From positions 77,001 through 141,000 of the forward strand of contig JAMPIV010018963.1 of NCBI GenBank assembly GCA_024509875.1: DNA of 64,000 nucleotides. Direction: 5' to 3'. This DNA is from Oreohelix idahoensis (Eukaryota; Mollusca; Gastropoda; Stylommatophora; Oreohelicidae). The notes beneath the pieces are model-generated. The model did not search any database. It saw nothing but the letters and a program-made list of their open reading frames with translations, and had not been told where the DNA came from. Within the stretch, counting starts at the first letter, position 1. The number at the start of each line of letters is the position of its first letter. Made by a program: the position numbers and the translations under genes. Of this stretch, positions 32,224 through 45,084 are shown one piece after another.

Positions 32224-33070
32224 TGTTAGTTGGTTTTTTTTATGCGTGATGCAAATGTTGATGTGTAGTTGGCCAGGTATGCGTATTGATGTCACCTGAA
32301 CAGTGTAATGGTGCGGTGAAGATCTGGGTCACTCACGCTGACAGCATACATGGTCCTTGTACGGTGATGATGATGATGAGAGACATGGGTGTGTAGTCGC
32401 GAATGCGTTTAGGCTCATATATAGTTACACAATACACCCAGTCACACTCGTACTGAAGCCAATGATGGTTGAAACTACTGGTGACAGTTCATACATTTAT
32501 TCACAGGACTAACAGTAGAATCACACAGGAACAGTCAATGTAAACAGGATCATATACATCATGTTAATTGAAATCTCTTGGTACATATCAGGCATTCTAA
32601 GGCTGGTAAACATTCAATATGTTGAAAAAGTTCGTAGACGGTACTGTTTACCAAAAAAACACTTGACCTCGAACTACGTGACTTGAACGCTCAGACGTTG
32701 AAAAGTCTGTTGACTGTAACGTGTAAACAACCAGCGGTACTGTTTACAAAAAGGAATCGACTTGTGTGCAGCTGTGGTCCACGTAGCAATATTGCCTAGA
32801 TGCTAACTCCAGTACTTGTACCAACTGTGGTTCATGAAGCATTATCACATAGATGCTAACGCTGTTTATGTGGGTCAACAGTCGATGACCTATTTCTACT
32901 GTCCTGTGTAGCTAAAACTTGGAAATGTAGAGTACTACGGATGTGTGTTATTTATTAGCTGTCAACCTTGATCATTCCAATCTGTAGCCGAAACCAAAAT
33001 TGAAGCCGAAAAGCCCACGGAACTGGCCTACCAGAAATGTTTGCATCACGCATAAAAAAACCAACTAACA
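32224..33070. mobile_element. Foldback or MITE-like DNA element with about 30-bp terminal inverted repeats
   Basis: The left end TGTTAGTTGGTTTTTTTTAT plus GCGTGATGCAAA is the inverse of the right end TTTGCATCACGC plus ATAAAAAAACCAACTAACA, apart from one T. Inside there is no transposase frame. If the inverted repeat proper begins at GTTGG, each end is bordered by TA, as expected for a Tc1/mariner-type target, but the symmetry extends past the TA so this is not decisive. Internal imperfect repeats are visible (GTTTACCAAAAA/GTTTACAAAAA; TAGATGCTAAC twice). Confidence 0.65.
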
Positions 33071-34094
33071 TTTCTGGTGGCCGGTATGGGGATCAAACCC
33101 ACGACATTCGCGTTATCAGCATGAGTGTGACTGGGTGTATTGAAGTCCAGTGACGAAGTTATATATAGTGGAAACCGCAGGTTGGCGGTATACTTATACA
33201 AACATTATAGCAGGGTTTATGCAACCTGCTTAATGAAGAATACACAGCTGACGTCATATCGAGGCTCTGTGTAATGGCCACTATTCTACCGCATGAAAAG
33301 ATGTAACTGGCGTGTTATGCCAAGTTGAACGACGGCCCTGGTAATAGGATTACATGAGTTAAGGGCTCGTCTTTTGTATGACGGAGTTATTAAGGTATCT
33401 GACGCGTTCAGTCAGGGATACCAAAGCGGCATTATGAACTGTACGTTAAAGGACATACCACTATTGACCATGCCCACATATTGAATGAAGACGAATAGTC
33501 TTAAATGGCTACCTCGAGCACAAAATATAGGTTCTGCATTATAGGAACTGTGAGCTGTTCTCACGGCTAGGTAAGCCTTTAACAAATTATGCAACCGAAT
33601 GCATAGTAATGATAAAGTCGGTGTTACCTTGAAACGAATCCTCAGAACACAAGAAACAACACTGTCGTCATTCCTGACGTACAGTAAATCACTGGGGAAA
33701 ACTGACAACGCAGTCACTTCGAAGATTTTCCTTCCCCAAAATACAACGGACATTCACGTCCCACAGAAGCCAGTTCGCATCTCTACCTGACGGAAGTCTA
33801 ATTTTGCGCTCAACAACTGCGCATGGCACATAGCCCAGAACTGTTTACCTTTGACCCTAAAGGTCAAACACAATGAATGAACCAAAAAGGGAGATAACCC
33901 CTAATCAACCTGACACAGTAAAGTTAAGACATAGTTCCCCAACTTTGACCAGGGTGAAAAACATATAACCAATAAATCGACGTTTGAAACTCCGTCAAAG
34001 ATTACAGCAACAAAAACACACGAAGTTTCAATTGAAAATTCCCAGCTAAAGCCACTTGAGTGAAATGGGAGGATTCTACTTGTTCGTCGTTCGT
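33071..34094. other. No gene recognised; partner arm of an inverted repeat at 33121-33141
   Basis: Holds the segment ATGAGTGTGACTGGGTGTAT, which is inverted relative to 32431-32451 inside the preceding element. Chance frames only (33412-33753 minus). Confidence 0.45.
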
Positions 34095-34490
34095 TCTGAA
34101 CTAACCAGATCTATCTCTCTTATAAAGCTGGCAGTCTGTCTCATGCTTCTCCCGTCACTGTACAGTTTCTCCCTCAGCCTAGGTTGGAGGAGGCCACGCT
34201 GCTACCTCGCTCCTCTCATGTAGCCGACAATCTTGGAGTACGTGTTTTACTGTTTGTTTGTCCTCCCCACATGGACACACATATGTCATTCCGATTTACA
34301 ATTTGTTGAACATTGAGTATCTGAGTCTGCAATGGCCGGTTCTCAGTTTGAAAATTATCACTTTATCTCTTCTTTGTAATGTATAGTTTGGTTCCGCATT
34401 ACCGGACTTTGGACGTTCCTTCTGCCATTTTTCTCTATAGTTATTTCTGATTATCGCTGTTATCTCTTCGTGTGTTGCTCTGTCTTGAAA
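34095..34490 (-). pseudogene. LINE relic, C-terminal zinc-binding tail
   Basis: Minus-strand translation gives LRTGHCRLRYSMFNKL followed by a TYVCPCGEDKQTVKHVLQDC segment. This is the Cys/His cluster (C-x-C...H-x3-C) found after the RNase H region in jockey/I/R1-type elements. RWLEEA-type text follows in degraded form. Stops interrupt it. This may be the same family as 31.5-32.1 kb but a separate copy, because their order is reversed for the minus strand. Confidence 0.65.
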
Positions 34491-34524
34491 GGAAGATTTG
34501 AAAACTTTACCACAAAATCATTCA

Positions 34525-34800
34525 TGTGAAACAGGTGACAACACCCAGATACGTGCCAGTGGAACAGGAAATAGGAAGGAGACGCTGGAGATGGATAGGA
34601 CTGACAGTAAGGTAGCCTGGTCAATGGCAGTTCTTGTTTTGAAATGCCCAAGGTAAGACAGGTAGAGAAAGACCAACGATAACACGGAAACTACAGACAA
34701 ACATGAAGGAGATTAATAAAGACATGGAATAACCTTGAGATGATGGCACGCCACGAGAAGGCCTGGTATAAGTTTGTTAAAGGCCTTTACTCTTTTGAGA
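34525..34800 (+). pseudogene. LINE relic, C-terminal tail (family 1)
   Basis: Plus-strand text runs through a VPVEQEIGRRRWRWIG-type segment, then GKTGRERPTITRKL and a W-containing end, with several stops. It shares the VPVEQE wording with the expanded repeat at 6.34-6.55 kb, where that unit was multiplied. Confidence 0.65.
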
Positions 34801-35024
34801 GTTTAAAGGTGAAAGAAGAACCTAACTGCTAGTTAGGCCCCACCACAAAAATTAGTGCTTCTTAGACAGGGATCTAGCACGACCGCTCAACGTAACTATG
34901 GATTTCCGGACCGATGAAGACCGGAAAACACATGGAGATGAGAAGTGGAGAGCTGAAGGGTGATACGTGAATGAAAAAAGGTCACTAGACTTGAAAGTTC
35001 ATTCACCATTTTTGTCCTTTTGGG

Positions 35025-35300
35025 GGTTGAAATGGCTGAGAGGTATGGCGTCCGTATCTATTTCTAAAGGTACCGAGTTTCGCTCCCAGTGCAAGAAATG
35101 TAAATGATGGAAGTTTTTTTCAGAACCAGTTGTTCCAAATGGTGTCGTACCTCCCCCCTGATCTCCAGCTTAGTGAGATCGATGCCTAGCCTTCTCGGAC
35201 AAGGGCAAAAAATAGGAGGTCACGTGTCGATTTGAGCACGTTAAAAATCCTTCGACAGTTGGAAATCGTAAAGAGTAGGCCATACGACCACTGCCCTGTC
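35025..35300 (+). mobile_element. Possible degenerate tRNA-derived SINE
   Basis: ATGGCTGAGAGGTATGGCGT (from about 35032) resembles a polymerase III A box of a Leu/Ser-type tRNA, and GAGTTTCGCTCCC (35075-35087) resembles a B box. A GAGCACGTTAAAAATCC segment follows, of the kind seen in invertebrate SINE bodies. No target duplication was found. Confidence 0.3.
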
Positions 35301-35930
35301 AAAATTTAAAAATTAGGAGACTACCCACCATAAAAATATTAATCGAATGTGTGATTCATATGTTCACAGATTGGGTGCCTTGCCGATGCTACGGAGTTCG
35401 TGCACTGTGCTTGGATTCTCCTTGTGTGATGTAAAGGAAAAGATTGGAGCATACATGGAGTTATCCCCGTGCAATGAGGATGGTCCTTAAGTCAAAACCA
35501 AACCAAACTGTAACAATAATAATTGACAGGTCGCAAGATTTAAGCTAGGGAAAGCCTGCTTAGCAAAGCTTACCCCATAAAAAACCAAAATTATGACAAG
35601 CTAAAACGAAATTAACTCCAGATAAATCCTGTCTGGGATCTAAGTGGAAACACGGGACAAATTAGGCCCAGTGGCGTTCTTACTGCTTTGCGAGTGGACG
35701 GTCTGCACCGGGTGACAGCCAGGAGGGGGTGTCATTATGCTAATACTTACTACTAAAAATATACATGCAAATGTGTTTCTTTAGGGGGTGGAGGTGCCTA
35801 AGTTAGGGTCCGTCTTCGATGCCAAATACTTTAAGCACACACCTGATTACGTCCATTGCTCCCATCAAGAATATTGTAAAAGGCGAGCAGTGAGTGGATG
35901 ATGAGGACATCATGATATGTGTGTATGTGT
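35301..35930. other. No gene recognised
   Basis: No coding or repeat signal beyond low complexity. Confidence 0.4.
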
Positions 35931-37074
<1,144 letters not shown>

Positions 37075-38160
37075 TGTAGATGTCTAGTCTGTATTTAGTT
37101 GTACACGTAGATAGCTTGTTTGCATTAAGTGGTACATATAGAAATTGTCTATATTTTATGGTACATATAGATTTTGTACTTAGTGGTACATATATTTGTT
37201 TGTTTGTATCTAGTGGTACATATATATATCGTCTGTATTTAGTGGTACATTTAGATATTGTCTGTATTTAGTGGTACATGTAGATATTGTCTGTATTTAG
37301 TGGTACAGATAGATATTGTCTGTATTTAGTGGAACATGTAGATATTGTCTGTATTCAGTGGTACTTATAGATATCGTGTTTGTGTTTTGTGGTACGTGTC
37401 CACATTTGTTTCAATTTGTGGTACATGTAGATATCTTGTTTGTATTTAGTGATACATGTAAATATCTGGTCTGTATTTTGTGGTACATGTAAATATCTTG
37501 TCTGTATTTTGTGGTACACGTAAATATCTTGTCTGTATTTTGTTGTACATGTAAATAACTTATCTGTATTTTGTGGTACATGTAGATGTCTTGTCTCTAT
37601 TTTCTGGTACATGAATATATCTTGTCTGTATTTTGTGGTACATGTAAATATCTTGCCTGTATTTTGTGGTACATGTAGATATATTGTCTGTATTTAGTGC
37701 TACATTTAGATATCGTGTCTGTATTTTGAGGTACATGTAGGTATCTTGTCTGTATTTAGTGGTATATGTGAATGTTTTGTTTGTTGTTTTTTGTTGTTGT
37801 GGTACATGTAGATATCTTGTCTGTATTTAGTGGTACATGTAAATATCTTGTCTGTATTTAGTGGTACATGTAGACATCATGTCTGTATTTTGTGGTACAT
37901 GTAAATATCTTCTTTGTATTTTGTTGCACAGCTAAATATCTTGTCTGTATTTTGTGGTACATATATTTGTATTTATATCTTCTCTGTTTTGTGTGGTGCA
38001 TGTAAATTTCTTGTCTGTATTTTGTGGTACGGTACATGTAAATATCTGGTCTGTATTTTGTGGTACATGTAAATATATTGTCTGTATTTTGTGGTACATG
38101 TAAATATCTTGTCTGTATTTTGTGGTACACGTAGATATTTTGTCTGTATTTAGTTGCATG
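37075..38160. repeat. 29/31-bp minisatellite, about 35 copies
   Basis: Units of the form GTGGTACATGTAAATATCTT + GTCTGTATTTT (31 bp). A 29-bp variant lacking CT in ATCTTGTC dominates the first third (37.08-37.4 kb). The array shows graded divergence between units. Minus-strand frames through it give repeating Tyr/His/Gln/Asn peptides and are not genes. Confidence 0.95.
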
Positions 38161-38508
38161 AAAGCAACAACAAAAATCGTTTTAAAAACGCTGTTATGAA
38201 TGACTTAACCACGGTAAACGGAAACGGTAGCTCTATTACAAATAATGTAGTAGGGAATGAAGTGTTAGAGACCATAATACTAGGTCCAGCTTTATGAGGT
38301 GGGGCGACTAGTGGCTGCCTTCGTCTCCATAACTCAAGAGCGCAGCTATGTTCAGCTTAGGGTCCTTGTGTGATGATTACATTGGAAGAGAGGTAACTCT
38401 TGTTATTTGCAGTAGCTAAGCAGCATGTCAGTTGTTCTTCTTAGAAAAGGACATTTTTACGTCCAATTAGTCGTAAACAATAAATGCACATAACATATTT
38501 TATCCATA
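38161..38508. other. No gene recognised
   Basis: Unique sequence between two tandem arrays. Nothing recognised. Confidence 0.4.
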
Positions 38509-38680
38509 CCACAGATACACTCGTCAGTAGTTCCTATATTTTATCATTACCACAGATACACTCGTCAGTAGTTTCTATATTTTATCATTACCACAGATAC
38601 ACTCGTCAGTAGTTTCTATATTTTATCATTACCACAGATACACTCGTCAGTAGTTCCTATATTTTATCATTACCACAGAT
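38509..38680. repeat. 41-bp tandem repeat, about 4 copies, interrupted by a SINE
   Basis: Unit CCACAGATACACTCGTCAGT plus AGTTTCTATATTTTATCATTA. A further diverged unit continues after the SINE at 38939-38985. Confidence 0.93.
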
Positions 38681-38682
38681 CC

Positions 38683-38938
38683 CTGCAATGGCTTCCTAGC
38701 TCGGTGGTCCATGGTTCGATCCCCAGTTGAGATGGGATTTTTTAGACCGCAAACAGCTCACGGGTCGACCCAGCCTCATGAATTGGGTACCAGAACAACT
38801 CTGGGAAGGTTAAGGCGGCCGGCGTGATGCTGACCACATTACCCCTAGTTTGCCAATGGTCAAGAAAATATGGGCCTAACACCATATTCCCAATAGGCCT
38901 CAATGGGCGTGTAACGGGATCCTTACCTTACCTTACTT
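38683..38938 (+). mobile_element. tRNA-derived SINE with target-site duplication
   Basis: A 256-bp element. Polymerase III A box-like TGGCTTCCTAGCTCGGTGG is at 38689-38707 and a near-perfect B box GGTTCGATCCC at 38713-38723, then a tRNA-unrelated body, then a CCTTACCTTACCTTACTT tail. It is flanked by the perfect 8-bp duplication ACAGATCC (38675-38682 and 38939-38946). The tail repeat suggests mobilisation by a LINE with a TTACC-type 3' end. The family name is not recognised. Confidence 0.85.
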
Positions 38939-39039
38939 ACAGATCCGTTCGTCGATAGTTCCTATATTTCATCATAATAATATATCACAAGTAATAATGT
39001 TGATGAAAATGATAATGCCGATGATGATTAGTTGGTTTG

Positions 39040-39260
39040 TTTAAGGTGGTCTTTGTGTATCCAGATCCGAGTGTTTCCTTATGTTTTCTTCTCCATGTAT
39101 TCTTCATTCCATTCATGCCTATCTCCAGTTCTCTTCTCTATGTTTTCGTCTGTCTCTCTCTCTACCTCTCTTGCCCTGGGATTCCAGAACAAGGAATGCC
39201 TGGCAATACAATCGAAAGGTTTACTTAGTGTGTGTCCTATCCATCTCCAGCGTCTTCTTA
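39040..39260 (-). pseudogene. LINE relic, C-terminal tail (family 1)
   Basis: The minus strand reads a degraded RRRWRWIGHT...SKPFDCIARHSLFWN-type segment followed by a Glu/Arg-rich end. It is broken by stops. Same family as 561-839 and 6110-6839. Confidence 0.55.
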
Positions 39261-39299
39261 CTTATATTCTTAGTATTAAATTAAAGGAACGATTATTTA

Positions 39300-40210
39300 A
39301 CTAGTCATAAAATCACAACAGAAAACGTTGACAAAATGTAGAGTACTTTTTAATAGATTCGCTTGCCTGCACCTTCTGTTTACACAACGAATATGCAATG
39401 TGTGTAAAGGGGTATCTATGAAATCAAATATAAACAGCCTTCATTGTTGCTATAGTATAACTTGGTAATAATGTGTAACTCAGATGGGGTGAGCAGAATA
39501 GCCCAGGTAAAAATAGCGATCCATCGCATGTGAAATATTTTATGTAACAACTCTTTGTCAGTGGAAGTAACAAAAAGAGTTCTTCACTATTATATAGAGC
39601 CAATGTTGGTGTACGAAAATGAGTCAACGATAATTAGTAAACACTTAGGGAAAACCCTGGAGGCCACAGGGATGTGGTTTTAAAGGACAATGTTAAGAAT
39701 ATCGTGGGCAGCTAAATGTGTAATGAGGATGTACTGAAAGAGTTCAAAGCGCAAAAGAAGCTTATTACTTACATTACTTACATTACAATGTAGCAATTCA
39801 CTTTCTCTGGGCATATTACGACAATAACTAGCTTGAATATATTGTGATAACAGCAAAGACTGAAGAAATAAGAGATAAAGAACGCAGTCACTGGACAGTT
39901 TAACATCGTGGCATGGACAGAAGTCAACAATATAAAAGATTAACAGTTCTTGAGACAGTTTGACGTCCTGGCATGGACAGAAATCAACAGTATAAAAGAT
40001 GAACAGTTCTTGAGACAGTTAGCTGCGGAGAAACATGTTCACAAACGGTACTTGGCATAGTATTTGAAAAAAAAAAGAAAAAAGAAGCAAAAGAAGAAAA
40101 GATAGGAAGAGATGTTGATCTTCAAAGATGTAGATTCTTAAAAAGTTGAAACTCTCATTTTAAAAAGCTCTAGTCAGTAATTGTGGATGCTGGACTGCCG
40201 GTGGTAGTAA
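39300..40210. other. No gene; 60-bp tandem duplication at 39896-40015
   Basis: A 60-bp block starting CAGTTTAACATCGTGGCATG is present twice in tandem (about 90% identity). A GA/AAG-rich patch lies near 40067-40100. No supported frame. Confidence 0.6.
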
Positions 40211-40214
40211 AAGA

Positions 40215-40410
40215 CATTGTCATTATTAATTTTCTATGTGCTCCCCCATCGCGCAAGCAGCCACCATGACACTATATGGCCTATCCATTGCCAGCTTCTT
40301 CTCTTCTCTTGTTTAACTAGCCCTTGTCTGGTTCTTGTCATCAATTCCACACTGGTAACCTTGTCAAAACTTAAATCCTTCTCTTTTGTGTCACCCTGGA
40401 ATCACGTGAG
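40215..40410 (-). pseudogene. LINE relic, very degraded (family 1)
   Basis: The plus-strand sequence contains TGGTAACCTTGTCAAAACTT and TTGTCTGGTTCTTGTCATC. These parallel GTGACCTTGTCATACCACTT and TGTCTGGTTCTCATC in the 6.1-6.8 kb relic at similar spacing. No frame survives. Confidence 0.45.
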
Positions 40411-40499
40411 GGATCTCCAAGAAACACATATTTCCTCCCATCCCATCCCAACTAACATAATTGCCGATGTATGTTACGTCGGTCGGTCTCACTCAAAAT

Positions 40500-41100
40500 A
40501 GTAACTCGCGCCAGAAAAAAAAAAAGTGCACAACGCACGGTGTGCAACTTGCGCGGCGTTGGTGTTATATAAAACAAATACTTTGGTTTTATTTTATTTT
40601 ATTTTATTTTTTATTCTTTCACGAAATTAGTTGCGCTCGACAAAGAAAAAGTGCGTAAAAATTGGTGTGCATGAGCCCTCACCCGATGTACAAATCATGA
40701 AAACTTGAAAGTTTTTGTTAAAACCACTTATTATCAGGAAACCCTCTTTGAAAACAATCCACGCACTTTCACACGAAATTTTGTCGTCAACGAACTTTAA
40801 AATTGAATCTAAAATAACATAATTCTCGCCATGTGTACGTTGGTCACAGCTGAGGAATGCAACCGTGTTGAAAAATTGTATTGTTTCCATTACAGATACT
40901 CTCCAGAAAATAGTTACAATCAACAAAGAAAGGCGTTCAAGTGACGGTGTTCATGAACATTTTGATTACACTGTATAATGGAAAGAAACCAAAAACACTC
41001 TAAGAATGTACTACTTCTATCTGCTCATCCGGGAACGGAAACAGCACACTATCATTAAAAACCCGTCAAGTTTGACAGGTTATTGCTAGTTTATAAATAA
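40500..41100. other. No gene recognised
   Basis: A poly-A run at about 40515-40526 and (TTTTA)n near 40588-40612. Small minus frames look like chance. Confidence 0.4.
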
Positions 41101-41109
41101 TCTGTAACT

Positions 41110-41265
41110 TTTTATTTGTTGTTTTTGTTTGTTCTCCAAGTTTTAGGGCTATAAAATAGGACTGACTTGACATTTGTGTTAAAGATTCTTATTTATGTGT
41201 TGGCCATGTTTTCGTACCATTTCAGGCCTTCTAATCCACGCAAGCAGGGACAACCTATTTGACCC
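41110..41265 (-). pseudogene. LINE relic, very degraded (family 1)
   Basis: Plus-strand blocks ATAGGACTGACTTGACATTTG and CGTACCATTTCAGGCCTTCT parallel TATGACTGACTTGACATTTG and TCATACCACTTCAGTGCTTCT of the relic at 6.1-6.8 kb, in the same order. It covers the segment just after the RT core. Confidence 0.55.
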
Positions 41266-43621
41266 ACTCAGGCCCTGCATTTAGGAAGGGGGGAGGGGAG
41301 TACTCGAACTCGCGCCTCGAGCTTTGAAAAAAAAATATGAAACGAAGATCATTTCAGATTAGATATTAGAAATATAGGCTATTACTTTGTATTACAAATG
41401 ATACAATGTGTATATATGTTATGATTAAAATTCATAACGATTATGTCGGTACAATAGGTAGCTCAACAGGGTTCCTTTTTTGTTTATTTTATACAGAGTC
41501 ACTTATTAATAAAGGAAGTGACGTCATGCCGATACGAATTACTGGCAGACGTGAACAAATTTGAAGCAGAATTGAGTTGAGCGTCTGCAAGAGAGATGCG
41601 GCTTGTGTTTGGAAGTGAGCGGACGTATTTGTCTTGAGCTCCTGCAGTATTCTGTGTTTTTCCTGAATTATTCCATCACCAGGACATCGATATACGCGGT
41701 TGAGGTGTCCCTGACTTATTCTAGTAAGTGTGATAGGGTGGGCGAGAGATGATGATGCTGTTTTGATATGTGATCACCTTCTTGCACACTCGCAACCGAC
41801 CCGAACAACAATAAAACTCTGATTCTAAGGGAGGGGCTGTATTTATTCATACAACCCTGTCAGAGACCCAAACCCACAAAGCAAACAAATGAACAGACAT
41901 CAAACAAGTAAGCAAACAAACCAAACAAACAAAACACCCAGCCAGTGCTCAATTGCTAATGTGTCATGTCTTTGTTCATCTTCTACCCACACAAGCAAAT
42001 AAACCAAACAAACAAAACACCCAGCCAGTGCTCAATTGCTAATGTGTCATGTCTTTGTTCATTTTCTACCCACACAGGGCGCGCCTAACTTCGTTTCTCT
42101 CGTCTAGACCACTCTTGCGAAAAGGGTCTTCGCCGGCTCACTGCTCTCTTTATATATACTCGGCCTGGCCTCATCACCCGAGGCGTAGTGATTTACGCTC
42201 GCGCAATCGTGAAAAGGCCGACTCGTGCAGGACTATTTACTTGGTTTTTTTGTAATACTTGTAAACAGCTAAAGTAAACACAACTATTTACGTCGGGTGT
42301 TAACCACGTTGATACGGAAATGAAGGCATTATTATGGCCCAGGAATATATCTTCCTCTTGAAGATGTTGTGGTAAAAAGGCAATGAACCATTGAGACAAT
42401 GGCGATAACAAGATGGCGCTGTTAAACGACAGACGCCATAACAATTACAAGATGGCGCGGCTACATAAGGAAATGTGTGCATATTCATAAAAATGTCCAA
42501 AGGACGATATTAAATAAAGTTTGAATGATTGCCAATGACCAGTGTTTGATAGAGTCTACCTTGGCAACGGAGAAGATCTCCGGAAGATTTAACATTGCGA
42601 CACGTAACAGTTTCGGTGGCCTCAAGCCGGGATCTGAACCTATCATTTTCAACAGTTTCAAGTATGCCATATGAATTTTCAAGTCTAAAGACTGTTTTTT
42701 AGTACGATTACGGTACCATGCCGAACGTACAAGTGTATCGTCTGGTGACCTGTGTGGGAATGAAAGAACATTAATTACTATTGAAATTTTTCAAGTATCT
42801 GCTTCAGAAGGTGAAGTTTCTGGAGGAAGCAAATGTTTCTACATAATTACAGTTGTATGGCCGATGATGGCTTGCACTCAAGATATTTTTCACGAAGTTT
42901 ATCCATAGCGGTCCTGTTCAAGTGCGCAGATTGTTGAATTCTAAGTCTAACCTTGATTGCTGCATGAGTGAATCGTTTTTCCTGGACGTTGTACTCGGGA
43001 GGATTTTTTTCATAATGACAGATAAGTAGATTTATTGACTCATGCAGCATGAGTTTTTAAGAATCTCATTTGACAGGGTTCTTTTTTATTATATGTTTTA
43101 AGTATATCTGTATCTACATGTTTGTGTGATAGGCGGGTTGGTTGGCGAGGGAACCATTAATTCACAATACATATCCTATGGTAGTGAATTCTTGGTTGTT
43201 CTATAGTGTTTGGTGCATGATTTTTTCAGATAGTTGGGCCGGCATTACAAAGCTGTGTGTTTACTGCTACTACTGAGATTATCATTACCATTTCTATTAG
43301 CTGTTTTGCCCTGTTTATTTGTAAATTTGGGTTTGTTGTCAGGTTCAATGTGTTTTATTTGGTTTAATTATCATTATTGTTTGTGAGATGTGTGCGCCTT
43401 ATCTTGCTATCATTCAGTTATTAGATGTATTATATGTTGTGAAATTGTGCTTGTATTGTCATAAGTGTAGTAGAGCCATTTTCTTTCATTTTGCTACAGT
43501 TGATACATTTCTGCCTTGATTTATTCATTAGTATTTTCTTGGGTTGGCTCTTTCTACTGTTCTCCTGTAATCTTGTCTGTATCTCTAATTTTTTTGTGTG
43601 CTCCTAATATACAATATATTA
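41266..43621. other. No gene recognised; 83-bp tandem duplication at 41912-42078
   Basis: The block GCAAACAAACCAAACAAACA through TACCCACACA is repeated once, 83 bp on, with about three changes. CpG-richer sequence follows at 42080-42220. Several 60-80 codon minus frames (42193-42682, 42847-43050) show no recognisable motif. I cannot exclude non-coding host sequence here. Confidence 0.45.
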
Positions 43622-44496
43622 TGCAGGAGGCTCTCTACGATTATAAATCAACCATATCGATTGGAGGCCGACCTCTGTGCAACCTACGTTTTGCTGATGA
43701 TATTGATCTGATAGCTGGATCAGAATCAGAACTTCAAGACCTTACCTCTAGACTGGAGAAAGTAACAAGAACGTATGGGATGGAAATTAATATAGAAAAA
43801 AGCAAGATATTGGTGAATAGCCATAAGAAACATGTTCCGACCAACATTACGTTAAATGGGCAAACGTTAGAAGAAGTTAACACCTTTAAATATCTCGGGT
43901 CCACTATATGTAGTGATGGAAGATCAATTAAAGAAATCAAGACAAGACTTGAGATGGCCTCAGCTGCCATGAGAAGGTTGAATGTGATCTGGAAAAGTAA
44001 CATCAGTTTTCCTGTGAAGATCAAATTATACAAATCACTTGTATTATCTATTCTCTTGTATGGGTGTGAGGGCTGGACACTCACTGCAGATACGGAGCGA
44101 AGGATTCAGGCTTTCGAGCATAAATGTTATAGAAGAATTTTGCGCATTTGCTATAAAGAGCACAAAACAAATGTCTATGTTAGAGAGAAGATAAACACCT
44201 ATGCAGGCCACCAAGAACCACTTTTGTCAATAGTGAAACGTCGAAAGCTTGCCTGGTTTGGGCATGTAACTCGTCATGACTCCCTTTCGAAAACGATCCT
44301 TCAGGGAACAGTCGAAGGTAAACGGAGAAGAGGAAGGCAGAGAAAATCCTGGGCTGATAACATCAAAGAATGGGCAGGACACGGTTTTTCCACACTTGTA
44401 CGCATTGCTGAGAATAGAGAGCAGTGGAGGACCCTGTCTGCTGATGCTTCCACCATGGCACCCCTACGACCCATGACGGGTTACGGGCTGAGATGA
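43622..44496 (+). pseudogene. 5'-truncated LINE, RT catalytic box to stop (family 5)
   Basis: An open frame of about 290 codons begins just before the RT catalytic box in the form RFADDIDLIAGS. It continues through EINIEKSKILV, a LNGQTLEEVNTFKYLGS segment, LSILLYGCEGW, GHVTRHD, a basic GKRRRGRQRKSW tail and a final PLRPMTGYGLR. The missing N-terminal two thirds show a typical 5' truncation at about 43622. The absence of stops over 870 bp makes it one of the younger LINE copies here. A GATGAGATGATGAA stretch at the stop codon resembles the short tandem 3' tail of RTE-like elements. Confidence 0.8.
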
Positions 44497-44721
44497 GATG
44501 ATGAATATACAATCTATAGTTTAATGCAGTTAATTAATATTGAGTGGTGAAATAATTGTTGCTGTTATTGCTCACATATTAAAAATATATATTGATTATA
44601 GTATTATTAAACAATTTGGAGTCACATTAATAGTGAATCATAGCTACCTTGGATTACTTTATCAAGGTTGGAAAAGACTGTGGTATGGAGGGTTAAGCTT
44701 TAAGAACCTTTGCATTCAATG

Positions 44722-45084
44722 AGCATCTTCTTCTTCTCTGATCCTTAGCCGCCGACCGTCAAAGCAGTCAGTGGCCATAACGCCTCGTGGCGTCTTGTAG
44801 GGCAACAACAAATTTATTCCACTTTGCTCGGTCGGTGGCCATCCTTCGTACAGTGCCCCAACTCTGGTTCATTCTTTGCATCTCAGCTTCCCCAGTCCTC
44901 CGCCAAGGTGTTTTTGGTCGGCCTCTCTTTCGTTTTCCTTCAGGGGTCCAAAGCATAGCGGTTCTTGTGATGGCATCGGGGTCTGTTCTGAGGACATGGC
45001 CAACCCAACTCCAGCGTCTGCCAGCTATGATGGTGTGCATGTCCTCTTGCTTGCTCCGAGTAAGCAGACCTTGGTTGGTGATGG
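44722..45084 (-). pseudogene. LINE (family 3), 3' part, split by element D
   Basis: Minus-strand C-terminal tail: IIAGRRWSWVGHVLRT, then a WTPEGKRKRGRPK segment and a W..FV.ALQDATRRYGH end. The 3' end is near 44722, with an AGAAGAAGAAGATG tail. The coding text continues across element D into 58191-59303, so both parts are one copy cut by a later insertion. Confidence 0.8.

Noticed and set aside
37355..38159. Repeating Tyr/His/Gln peptides on the minus strand
   Set aside because: Minisatellite readings; the 31-bp period cycles the frame, so no consistent protein would be selected.
38689..38760. Functional tRNA gene
   Set aside because: A and B boxes are good but the sequence does not fold into a full cloverleaf by eye, and it continues into a SINE body with tail and target duplication.
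42193..43050. Cluster of minus-strand frames as a possible host gene
   Set aside because: Overlapping frames of 60-83 codons with no recognisable domain or splice pattern.
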